Below, piece after piece: positions 1-8,013 of a stretch of 64,000 nucleotides of DNA (the stretch's first letter is position 1; every line of letters starts with the position of its first letter). The stretch covers positions 1 to 64,000 of the forward strand of contig CAZXYZ010000049.1 of the NCBI GenBank assembly GCA_964645045.1, given 5' to 3'. Below the pieces are notes generated by a model that ran no database searches, had not been told where the DNA came from, and saw nothing but the letters and a program-made list of their open reading frames with translations. The position numbers and the translations under genes are program-made. This stretch comes from Anammoximicrobium sp964645045 (GTDB lineage: Bacteria > Planctomycetota > Planctomycetia > Pirellulales > Pirellulaceae).

Positions 1-1085
1 ACGACGGAGTCGCCTGTGGATGGACCATCTTCGCTAGTGGCATCCGGAAGATTGCCGGACGGGCCAGCGGTGTCCGGAGGCTGTTCCGCTGGTGCCTGCC
101 GGGTCGCTTTGGCCGGGTGGGTGGCCTCGTGGATTTGCTTTAGCTGCCGAATCGAGACCTGGGTGTAGATCTGCGTGGTGCTGATGTTGGCGTGGCCCAG
201 CATGGCCTGGATGAAGCGGATGTCGGCTCCTCCCTCCAACATCAAAGTGGCCATCGTGTGGCGAAACAGGTGGCAGGAGCCGGTTTTGCCGAGGTTGGCC
301 GCGGTGACGTAGCCGCTGACCAACTGCGACAGGTAGCTCTTCGCCAAGGGTACGCCGTCGGCCGTCAAGAACAGCGTCGTTTCGCTGGGATTGACCAGTA
401 GCGTCGGTCGGGCGTCGCGCGTGTACTTGCCGATCCACGACAAGGCCCGCTGCCCGATGGGCACCATGCGGTCCTTCTTGCCTTTGCCCTGGCGAATCAT
501 GACCGTGCCGCGATCGGCGTCCACGTCGTACAACTGCAGACCGGTCAGTTCCACTCGGCGCATGCCGGTCGAGTACAGGACTTCGAGAATGGAGCGGTCG
601 CGAACGCCCAAAGGCTCGGTGACGTTGGGCTGATTGATGACCGTTTCCGCTTCGCTTTGCGTCAGCACGTGTTTCGGCAGGCGGTGCTCCAATCGCGGCA
701 GTTCCAAGTCGGCCGCCACGTTGTAGGTCACGTGACGATTACGAGTCAGCCATTTGAACCAACTCCGCAAGGGCAACAAGCGGTTGTGTTGACTGCGGAA
801 CGACAACGGCTGGTCGTCTTTCTTGCGGTAGTGGTACAGGTGACGCTGGTAGCGTTCCAGCACGGCGCGGGTCACTTCGCTGGGACACGCCACGCCCCGG
901 ACCGCCGCCCATTTGATGAATTCGGCCAGATACGCTTGACGGCATTCCACCGTACGTTCCGCGTAGTTCCGCGCTCGCAGCCAGTCCAGGAACTGATTCA
1001 GCAACACGACCATCCCTTGGGGATCGGTCGGATCGCCCACCACCGGACGCGGCGGGGCCTCGCCTTGTCGTTTTTTCGGAGCCAT
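1..1085 (-). CDS. Tyrosine recombinase/integrase (C-terminus beyond left edge)
   Basis: This is a site-specific DNA recombinase of the XerC/XerD/phage-integrase family. An N-terminal SAM-like core-binding domain (about residues 25-125: LLNQFLDWLRARNY, then SFRSQHNRLLPLRSWFKWL) precedes the catalytic domain. All signature residues are visible: R176 in STGMRRVEL, a lysine-rich beta-hairpin (GKGKKDR), H272-x-x-R275 in CHLFRHTMA, H298 in MLGHANIST and the nucleophile Y307 in TTQIYTQV. The start MAPKK is chosen because a GAGGAG sits 10 nt upstream; an in-frame ATG at 1094 is only one base from that site. After the catalytic domain a Pro/Ala/Thr-rich tail is still open at position 1. It lies about 95 bp downstream of the primase-like gene on the same strand and probably moves that cluster. 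Confidence 0.9.
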   Translation of the reverse strand, partial: MAPKKRQGEAPPRPVVGDPTDPQGMVVLLNQFLDWLRARNYAERTVECRQAYLAEFIKWAAVRGVACPSEVTRAVLERYQRHLYHYRKKDDQPLSFRSQHNRLLPLRSWFKWLTRNRHVTYNVAADLELPRLEHRLPKHVLTQSEAETVINQPNVTEPLGVRDRSILEVLYSTGMRRVELTGLQLYDVDADRGTVMIRQGKGKKDRMVPIGQRALSWIGKYTRDARPTLLVNPSETTLFLTADGVPLAKSYLSQLVSGYVTAANLGKTGSCHLFRHTMATLMLEGGADIRFIQAMLGHANISTTQIYTQVSIRQLKQIHEATHPAKATRQAPAEQPPDTAGPSGNLPDATSEDGPSTGDSV

Positions 1086-1180
1086 CTTTTTCATTCTCCT
1101 CGCAATGGTATGGAGCCCAGAGCGGAAAACGAAAATCGAGCGGACGGACCTGGGCTCTTCATCCGTCCCTTTGTCCCGTT

Positions 1181-4100
1181 TCACCCAGGTTGCGTCTGGT
1201 TTTCGCCGTTAGTCGCTGGTGTCGAAGGAGTTGCGAGCCGATTCGACGGCCGCAATGACGCCTCTTTCGGCCCACTTTGGATGCTCGTTGGGGCCTCGTC
1301 CTTTTCTCCGAGAGGCCCGAAGCTGGTCCCCGCCCCCTCCAACTTCGCATCGTACTTGTTGTCCACCTTGGCTGCCGATTTCAAATTCCCGTCCGGGCTG
1401 AGTCTGGCCGGATCGATCAGGCCCATCAAAAATGGCTGGCCCTCACGGCCCTGACCGTCGTACAGCAACTCGTAGACGAACTGTTGTCCGCGGCTTCCGC
1501 GGTGGGGCAGCACGTACTCCAATTGCACAAGCCTGTGCAAATGCACGCGCACCTGGTAGTCCGACCATCCGATCGCTTCACGAACATCCCGACGCGTGAA
1601 TCGGTACGCTGACCGATCGATAGCCAGCTCGCGGCATTTCTGCGACACCACGTCGTGCAGCAGGATCAACAGGCGGCGGGCCTGAGGCGACAATTCGTCC
1701 AGCGTCCGCCCCAGGACCTCAGCGGCCAAGCCGTTCGCAACCGCGATGTCTTGCGGCGTGACTTCGATGTATTGGATGGTTTCGTCGCCGCAGGTGGCCG
1801 TGCGAATCGGTCGTTGGTACTGGTGCAAAAGGGTGATCGAACGGATCAAGGTGAGATACTTGAGGTGATCGCGGCGCAGGCGCGTTTTATTGTCCAGAAA
1901 CGTCAGCTGTTCTCCGTACGGATTGATGACTTCCAGCGGCCGAAGCAAACGCTGGGCGTCTTGGTGCAACTTGGCGACGCGTTGGCTCTGCCGCGTCGCC
2001 AGCAGCCCCTGGAGCGTTTGGCTTTCCCGTTGTTGCCGATGAATGGCCCGCGTCTGGTCCCGATCTTCGTTGACCGCCAGCACCAGGCAGCGGTTGGCCA
2101 ACTCGAATTCCGGTTCGTCTGACGTGGTCGTCAGGAAGATCATCACTGGTCCTTCCACGTGGTAGTCTTCGGTTCCCAATCGGCCCGTGTCGACATTCTT
2201 GCCCGCGCTGGCGATTCGCAATTCGCCTTCACTTTGCAGCAGTTTGAGCGCGTAGGCCGCCTGCTCGACACCCTCTTCCTCGGAGATCGCCAGGATCTTG
2301 TGTTTCAGGTTCGTGCGGCCCATATAGAACAGCGACTGGCCCGTCATGGCTGAATACTTGACCTGCTCCTCCGGCGGCATGAACCGCAGTACCGAGTCCA
2401 TTAGCGACGTCTTGCCTGCCGACGAGGACGATTGGATGAGTACTGCCAGGGGCTTATCCAGTTTGCGGCTCGTGGCAGCCAAGTACCCCGCCAGTCGGTT
2501 GGTTTCTTCGCCCACCACGCCGCAAGCCTCGAAGTCGGCCGTGATCCGCTGCAGCAAATTCGGATCCTTCAGCAGTTCCAGCGCCGCGTCGTGATCCCTG
2601 TCAGACAGCTTGCGTGCCCGGTCTCGGGGCGTCAGCGCATCGGCGATCTGCTGGTCCTGCAACTCTTCGAGCTTCAGGAGCACCCGGCCCACGTCTTTTT
2701 TGATGACTTCGGCATCGACGGCGACCTCGGCAGCGGCCAATTTCACGAACGATGCACGGCAGCGGGCGTTGTACAGGTCGAACGTATCCACATGCACGGC
2801 ATCGCCTTTGGACACGAGGATATTGACCTTCAACTGATCGTAACTCATGTTTTTACCCAAACCACGGACGCGGTAACGGCGATTCCCTAGCGTCATGTCG
2901 ACTTGACCGTCGTGGATTTCGGCGTCGATGTCTCGCGGAGGCAAGGGGCCGGAATTCATCAAAGACGCACCTTCGTGTCCCGGCGTCCGTGACGTCCCAT
3001 CGCAAGTCTCTGCGGTGCCGAATTGTTCCATGTCTGGCATTTGATCTGGTCCTTGATGCGGCTCGCCTGTATCACGATTTGCCTCTTCTCGCCTGGACTT
3101 CCCCGCCCTGAGCGTGACCGGGTTGGGACCGCGTCCCATCCATTCCGCCCGCCGAATCGCCAAATCCAAACTCTGCGTTGCAGGCGTGATTTTTCGGGCG
3201 TACTCGTTCGCGTCCATGCCGTACGGAAACTGGATGCGAAAACACTCAAAGCCGGCCGGGAGCAGAGCTTCGGCCGCCAGCTGCTCGGCCGCTCGGTCCC
3301 CCGATTCGTCGCGGCGATAGGCGATCAGCACCCGGCGCACGCCCCACCGTTCCAACGCCACCCGGTGCTCGTCCGTAAAGCCGTCCAGCCCGTAACTGGC
3401 CGTGACGTTACGGTAGCCAGCGCACCAGAACGTCAGGGCGTTGATGATCGATTCGCAAAGGATGGTTTCTTGGCAGGCGGCGTCCTGGCACTGGTTCCAC
3501 ACGCCGCGAGTGTCCGTCGCACGACACCCGGCGTCCAGGTACAAGCGGTACTGTGTGCCGCTGCGGAGGTTGTCATTGATTTTTCGTCCGTAGATCTCGC
3601 AGACGTTTCCCGGGCCGTCAAACACCGGGAACACCACGCAACCGTTGAATTGTTCGTGGCCGGTCTGACGAAGGATGCCGATCTGCTGCAACCGAGCACG
3701 GATTTCGGCGCCCGCTTGCAGCTTCTTGACGGGCAGCCGAAATCCCAGCGTCCGGTCCGAGAAGCCGATTCTGAATCGCTCGATGGCGTCCGCGTGGTCG
3801 ATACCGCGTTCCTTCAGGTATTGCAGGGCCGTGGGATTCTCGGATAACCGAGCGTGGTAGTAATCGACAACCTGCCGAAGGAGACTCTGCCCGTCTGCGT
3901 CGAGAGCCACGGGGCTCTCCAGTTGGGTGGCCACGACCGGTTTGCCGTTGTGGCCGCCATACCGCTCGTTAAGGATTTCGTATGCTCGGCGGAATCCAAC
4001 CTTGTCCGACCGCATGACCCACTGAAACACATCACCGCCCGCCTTGCAGCTTGAACAACTCCACACTTGCGTGGATGGCGTGAGGACCAGCGACAGGCCT

Positions 4101-4237
4101 TGATCCTCGTGAAACGGGCAAGGGGCAGTCCAATCCTGGCCATGCCGCTGCAGGTCGATGTTCGAGCTGCGGACCAGTTCCAATAGGTCCACCTTCCGCT
4201 TCAATGCGTCGATCTGCTCTTGTGGCACGAGGGCCAT
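1181..4237 (-). CDS. CHC2 zinc-finger primase / P-loop ATPase, mobile-element type
   Basis: This is a protein of 1018 residues, probably the replication primase-helicase of an integrative element. Residues 1-100 form a DnaG-like CHC2 zinc finger: C40-P-F-H43 and C61-SS-C64, followed by KAGGDVFQWVM. Residues about 250-340 resemble a TOPRIM fold (ILCESIINALTFW carrying the acidic residue, then VLIAYRRDESGDRAAEQLA). The first Asp of the usual DxD is replaced there (YRRDES), so primase chemistry may be altered. A P-loop (SSSSAGKTS, about residue 605) and a Walker-B-like ILAISEEEG follow, with a C-terminal winged-helix-like part. I start at MALVPQ because AGGAG lies 9 nt upstream; a GTG 132 nt earlier only adds low-complexity residues. 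Neighbours are the recombinase downstream and a zinc protein upstream. Confidence 0.8.
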   Translation of the reverse strand: MALVPQEQIDALKRKVDLLELVRSSNIDLQRHGQDWTAPCPFHEDQGLSLVLTPSTQVWSCSSCKAGGDVFQWVMRSDKVGFRRAYEILNERYGGHNGKPVVATQLESPVALDADGQSLLRQVVDYYHARLSENPTALQYLKERGIDHADAIERFRIGFSDRTLGFRLPVKKLQAGAEIRARLQQIGILRQTGHEQFNGCVVFPVFDGPGNVCEIYGRKINDNLRSGTQYRLYLDAGCRATDTRGVWNQCQDAACQETILCESIINALTFWCAGYRNVTASYGLDGFTDEHRVALERWGVRRVLIAYRRDESGDRAAEQLAAEALLPAGFECFRIQFPYGMDANEYARKITPATQSLDLAIRRAEWMGRGPNPVTLRAGKSRREEANRDTGEPHQGPDQMPDMEQFGTAETCDGTSRTPGHEGASLMNSGPLPPRDIDAEIHDGQVDMTLGNRRYRVRGLGKNMSYDQLKVNILVSKGDAVHVDTFDLYNARCRASFVKLAAAEVAVDAEVIKKDVGRVLLKLEELQDQQIADALTPRDRARKLSDRDHDAALELLKDPNLLQRITADFEACGVVGEETNRLAGYLAATSRKLDKPLAVLIQSSSSAGKTSLMDSVLRFMPPEEQVKYSAMTGQSLFYMGRTNLKHKILAISEEEGVEQAAYALKLLQSEGELRIASAGKNVDTGRLGTEDYHVEGPVMIFLTTTSDEPEFELANRCLVLAVNEDRDQTRAIHRQQRESQTLQGLLATRQSQRVAKLHQDAQRLLRPLEVINPYGEQLTFLDNKTRLRRDHLKYLTLIRSITLLHQYQRPIRTATCGDETIQYIEVTPQDIAVANGLAAEVLGRTLDELSPQARRLLILLHDVVSQKCRELAIDRSAYRFTRRDVREAIGWSDYQVRVHLHRLVQLEYVLPHRGSRGQQFVYELLYDGQGREGQPFLMGLIDPARLSPDGNLKSAAKVDNKYDAKLEGAGTSFGPLGEKDEAPTSIQSGPKEASLRPSNRLATPSTPATNGENQTQPG

Positions 4238-4458
4238 CGTGGGCGCTCCTAGAAGAATCGGGGACCGAGGAAGTGCATGCGGCGGATCGGCTCGCTTCCG
4301 GAGCGGAAATACCGCCCGCGCTGCGGCTTCGGGATCTCTCGCGGCCGCACCGGATTCAGCAGCGAGCACCAGAAAACCGCCCCGTCTCGATCGTCACAAC
4401 CCATCCTGTTTGACTCCGTGTCGGGCGTTGGTAACCTCTGACGAAGCCCCAAGCTACC

Positions 4459-5166
4459 TCAGCCGAAGCCGGATCTTGTGGCGTTACGGGGGAGAAACTT
4501 TTCCGGGAACGGATTCTCGCGATTCGCGATCAGATCTAGCAGCTGGCGGGCCTGGCACAGCACCCGCTCTCGTTCCGGACTACGGAACTTATGCGGCGCG
4601 AGGGTGCCCAGTAGGGGATGGCAGGTCGAGCGTGGGCTGCCATCCTGGATGACCGGGATGCCTGCGAGTAACGCAGCGACTTCGGAGCCCAACCAGCCCA
4701 GCATTCGCCAAATCGTGCTATGGTCCAGCTTCCGCTCGACGATGGCAGGAGCACCCGGCGGTGTCACGTAGCCCGTTGTCCAACCCTGCGGACCAGTGGT
4801 CTTGCGATAAGTTTGCTGGGCATCCTCCAGATACAGGGCGGCCTTGTGCAACAGCGTAAAACCAGCGTAGCGTTTATAGGGAAGTACGAAAGCCGGGTAA
4901 TCGGTGAAGACGCAGTCGCACTTGCGGCATTGCCAGCGGGCGAGCCAGATCGTCGTACAGGTCACACAAGGCGCGTTCAGGACGGCGTCTTTGTCCACGA
5001 GCCGCAGACCTCGACGCCGCAGTTCGTAGGGCGCAAATGGTCCCGGCTCCCGGCACCGAGGACAAGAACTCCGATACCAAACACGATCCGTGCCCCGTCG
5101 GCGGACGGCCAAATTGTGATCTTCAACTTCTCTTTGGCTCGTCGGGACGGATACCTTGTTCGACAT
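4459..5166 (-). CDS. DUF6431-like zinc-binding protein of mobile elements
   Basis: This is a 235-residue protein with three CxxC pairs: C35-PR-C38, C67-VT-C70 and C80-RK-C83. The last is followed by VFTDYPAFVLPYKRYAG, the 'cysteine pair, then aromatic LPYxRY' layout I associate with DUF6431 proteins that accompany integrases and transposases. The family name comes from memory, not from a search. A DHSTIWRMLGWL segment may be a small DNA-binding helix pair. The ATG lies only 17 nt after the stop of the TPR/glycosyltransferase gene on the same strand, so it may be translationally coupled to it. The primase-like gene starts about 220 bp downstream. Its role is unknown; DNA binding within the element is the most likely guess. 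Confidence 0.6.
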   Translation of the reverse strand: MSNKVSVPTSQREVEDHNLAVRRRGTDRVWYRSSCPRCREPGPFAPYELRRRGLRLVDKDAVLNAPCVTCTTIWLARWQCRKCDCVFTDYPAFVLPYKRYAGFTLLHKAALYLEDAQQTYRKTTGPQGWTTGYVTPPGAPAIVERKLDHSTIWRMLGWLGSEVAALLAGIPVIQDGSPRSTCHPLLGTLAPHKFRSPERERVLCQARQLLDLIANRENPFPEKFLPRNATRSGFG

Positions 5167-5183
5167 CGCTATTGGATACCTGC

Positions 5184-7262
5184 CTAGTGGCCCTGCTTTC
5201 TTGCCTGTTCCAGCGCGTACTCGAAAAACCGCTCGTAGCCGCGTACCGCGTCTTGATCCCCGAAAAGCACGTCGCTGCGCTCCGCGATTTTTCGACAGAC
5301 TGCTTCCCGATAATCGCGATCTGTCCCCACCCGAACCGCCAACCCGATGTACTCGTCCGGCGAATGAGCGATGAGTTCCTCGATGCCCATGCGCCGGTAA
5401 TAGCCCAGGGTGTACCGTCCGACGTTGAATTCGCCGGGCAGCGTGACCACCGGGACGCCGAGCGAAAAGGCGTCGTGCCCCATCAGCCCCACACTGTAGT
5501 GTACCGTGTCCAGGACCACATCGCTCACCGACAACAGCCGGACAAAATCCACTGGCGATTGGGTGGGCAGGAAGAGAACACGGTTCAGTACACCCGCGAG
5601 CGTCTCCTCAAATCGGCGGCGCAGGAGTTCGTAGCCATGCGGGTGTTTCCCTTCGATGATCACAAGAAATCCTTCCGGATCGGACGCGAGCACGCCCAAC
5701 AGCAACCGGTCTAAGTCTGGATGGAACTTGGGCAGGCGGGGCGGGCACAGGTAGATATTTCCGCGGTCGGGCAGGCCGAAGAAACTTCGTTGGGTCGGCG
5801 GCGGCTGGGGAATGCGGGGCTGATAAGTGGGAAAGGTGTCGAAGCGATAGAGCGTCTCCGTATAGTGTCCGTCCGCGCCGTCTGCCTCGATCAGACGGCT
5901 GGACAGATAGTAATCGACGGCGGCGATTCCCGTGGTTGCGTGCGTGCCCCAGCCCGTGCATTGGATTGGGGCGAGGCGAGCGAAAGGCAGGAAGTAGTCA
6001 AGCGGATCGGTGCCGATCTGCCAGTGGTAAAGGATGTCGCAGCGGGCGGCGGCGATCCGCTCCACCGCTTGTGGGAAATGATCGGAAAACGGCACCCAGT
6101 CCACATCGGCGCGTCGGATCGCGCGGCGGCAAGTCTCCAGAATGCTTTGGGAGCAGAGGATTACAGGCTCAAAACGCGAGCCGTCCAAGTGTTCGATAAT
6201 CCCGCTGGTGCCGCGCAGGAATCCGCCCTCGTGATGCCGCGTCACGAGCATACCGATCCGCGGCTTCCCTCTACCGAGCGACGGCTTCTTCTGAGGGAAG
6301 TGTCCTTCGAAAAGGACGCTGTACTTCTCTTTGAGCGGGCGGTTATTGCGACCGTGGTGGGAAAGATAGAACGACGGCGCAAAGGCGTCGCGGGGCAGGT
6401 CCCGCCAGTCCACCTCCAGCGGCCATTGCCGGTACGTGTCGAGTCGCGCAGCCAGATCGGCGCGGAATTGATCGAGCTGCTGAGCGCTCTGAAAGACGGC
6501 CGGACAGAGGCCCGCGGAACGCATCTTCCAGAGCATCTTTTCGGGTTTTAGCCGGCTGGCGGTTTCATAACAGCGGGCCGCATCTTCGACGCGGTCCTGC
6601 TGGGCGAAGGCAGCCCCGAGGTTCAGATGAGCCTCGGCATAGTCCGGATCCAGATCGATGGCGCGCCGGTAGCTGCCCTCCGCTTCAGCCACGCGGCGTT
6701 GGGCCAACAGCGCATTGGCGAGATTGTTGTGAATTCCGGGCCGCCGGGGTTGTTGTTGAATCGCCAACTGGTAGACGTCACTGGCCTCGGCATACCGGCC
6801 CAGTTCTTGATATAAATTACCAAGATTGAATAGCGCGTCCGGGTGCTTGGGATTCAGACGAAGCGCGACGTGAAACGAGCGAAGGGCCTCCGCGGGTTTT
6901 CCGGTCTCGTGGAGGGAGAGCGCTAGGTTCGAGTGCGCGTCGGCATAACCGGGATTGATCGCCACAGCCTGCCGGAACGCGGCCAGAGCTTCCTGGTGCT
7001 GCATCAGGCTACGCAGGGTCACACCGAGGTTGTTGTAGTAGATGGCCTTCGTGGCATCCAGGGCGATGGCCTTGCGGATGTGCTCCAGCGCCAATTCGAG
7101 GTTGCCCTGTTGCTGGTGGGCCACCCCCAGCAGATGCCACGCGCCGGCATGGTTGGGTTGTTGGCGAAGCAGTTCCCGGTAGATTTCGGCCGCTTGCTCG
7201 ACGGTGCCGGCCTGGTGCAGTTGGATCGCCGCACGAAAACTGTCCTCCACGAATCCCCCCAC
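5184..7262 (-). CDS. TPR protein with O-GlcNAc transferase-like (GT41/SPINDLY) domain
   Basis: This 692-residue protein probably transfers a sugar to protein Ser/Thr in the cytoplasm. Residues 1-270 are seven to eight 34-residue tetratricopeptide repeats (for example NNLGVTLRSLMQHQEAL, then AFRQAVAINPGYADAH). Residues about 330-690 match the GT41 C-terminal catalytic half: GKPRIGMLVTRHHEGG, the acceptor-loop motif LAPIQCTGWGTHATTG with DYYLSSRLIEAD, and the nucleotide-sugar region VVLDTVHYSVGLMGHDAFSLGVPVVTLPG. There is no signal peptide. The length is normal for bacterial TPR-GT41 proteins. It is transcribed away from the giant surface-protein gene, so glycosylation of that protein is conceivable but untested. 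Its stop codon is 17 nt before the zinc-protein gene. Confidence 0.85.
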   Translation of the reverse strand: MGGFVEDSFRAAIQLHQAGTVEQAAEIYRELLRQQPNHAGAWHLLGVAHQQQGNLELALEHIRKAIALDATKAIYYNNLGVTLRSLMQHQEALAAFRQAVAINPGYADAHSNLALSLHETGKPAEALRSFHVALRLNPKHPDALFNLGNLYQELGRYAEASDVYQLAIQQQPRRPGIHNNLANALLAQRRVAEAEGSYRRAIDLDPDYAEAHLNLGAAFAQQDRVEDAARCYETASRLKPEKMLWKMRSAGLCPAVFQSAQQLDQFRADLAARLDTYRQWPLEVDWRDLPRDAFAPSFYLSHHGRNNRPLKEKYSVLFEGHFPQKKPSLGRGKPRIGMLVTRHHEGGFLRGTSGIIEHLDGSRFEPVILCSQSILETCRRAIRRADVDWVPFSDHFPQAVERIAAARCDILYHWQIGTDPLDYFLPFARLAPIQCTGWGTHATTGIAAVDYYLSSRLIEADGADGHYTETLYRFDTFPTYQPRIPQPPPTQRSFFGLPDRGNIYLCPPRLPKFHPDLDRLLLGVLASDPEGFLVIIEGKHPHGYELLRRRFEETLAGVLNRVLFLPTQSPVDFVRLLSVSDVVLDTVHYSVGLMGHDAFSLGVPVVTLPGEFNVGRYTLGYYRRMGIEELIAHSPDEYIGLAVRVGTDRDYREAVCRKIAERSDVLFGDQDAVRGYERFFEYALEQARKQGH

Positions 7263-8013
7263 CCATTGAATTGCCCGGACGATCCATCGCGTGGTCGCCC
7301 GAATCGAGGGAGCGACTTCCCAGCAAGAACGCGTCCAATAGAAGAACAGCCTCGTCCATGTTCACCGGGGAAATGCCGCGTTACCTTGGTCCGAGGCCGT
7401 CTCGCGGCCATTTCGTTCCGAAACTTGCGACCACGGCGCAGTGACGATGGCTCACCGAACAATTTGGGCCACCGATGCAAAGCTGTCAAGCCGCTGGAAC
7501 ACGCTGGAACACGGCGCCAGGTGCGGCCGGATCGTCATAAGTCGGCGGAGTTGGCGATGGAAGCGAAATGCCGTAGTCAGCTTTCCCTCAGACTCCGTCA
7601 ACCATCGCACATTTCGCCCAAAGCGCGAGAGAAAAAGAAGATAAGCCCCCAAAATTAGATCAAGGGGGATTGACAGACAAATCCGGAAACGAATATTTTG
7701 CCATTCTGGGGTCTTAACCTGGGATCTCGCGGCTGTGTTTCCTGCAATTCCTCTCTGGCCTTTTTGAGGCGGCCGTTATGTGCGTCCAAAATTACACAGG
7801 ACAACCGATATTCCGCATTCGGCAGGCTGTTTTTGTGACGCCGTTTTCTGCGCTCTCAGCTCGTTTTTGTTGGGCGTCCCCATCCGCTCAACACTTCTGG
7901 CCTAACGCCCCGACAGAGTACCCCGATCCCACTCCACGCGCGTCGGCTTGTCCGCCGCACCGAAGCACTCGTGTTGACGCCGTCTTTCTTGTGTGACGTG
8001 CAGGAGATAACCA
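7263..8013. other. Divergent intergenic region
   Basis: These 751 bases lie between the leftward TPR-glycosyltransferase gene and the rightward giant gene. No convincing coding sequence is present; short open frames have no ribosome site or recognisable content. The stretch 7650-7720 is AT-richer than its surroundings and holds a sigma70-like promoter (listed separately) and a small CCCCC/GGGGG hairpin at about 7646-7668. The last 20 bases hold the AGGAG ribosome-binding site of the giant gene. Confidence 0.6.
7670..7699 (+). promoter_or_regulatory. Candidate sigma70 promoter for the giant gene
   Basis: A perfect TTGACA -35 box (7670-7675) is separated by 18 bases from TATTTT (7694-7699, 4 of 6 matches to TATAAT) in a locally AT-rich stretch. 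It would give a 5' untranslated leader of roughly 300 bases before the ATG at 8014. This is a pattern match only. Confidence 0.35.
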
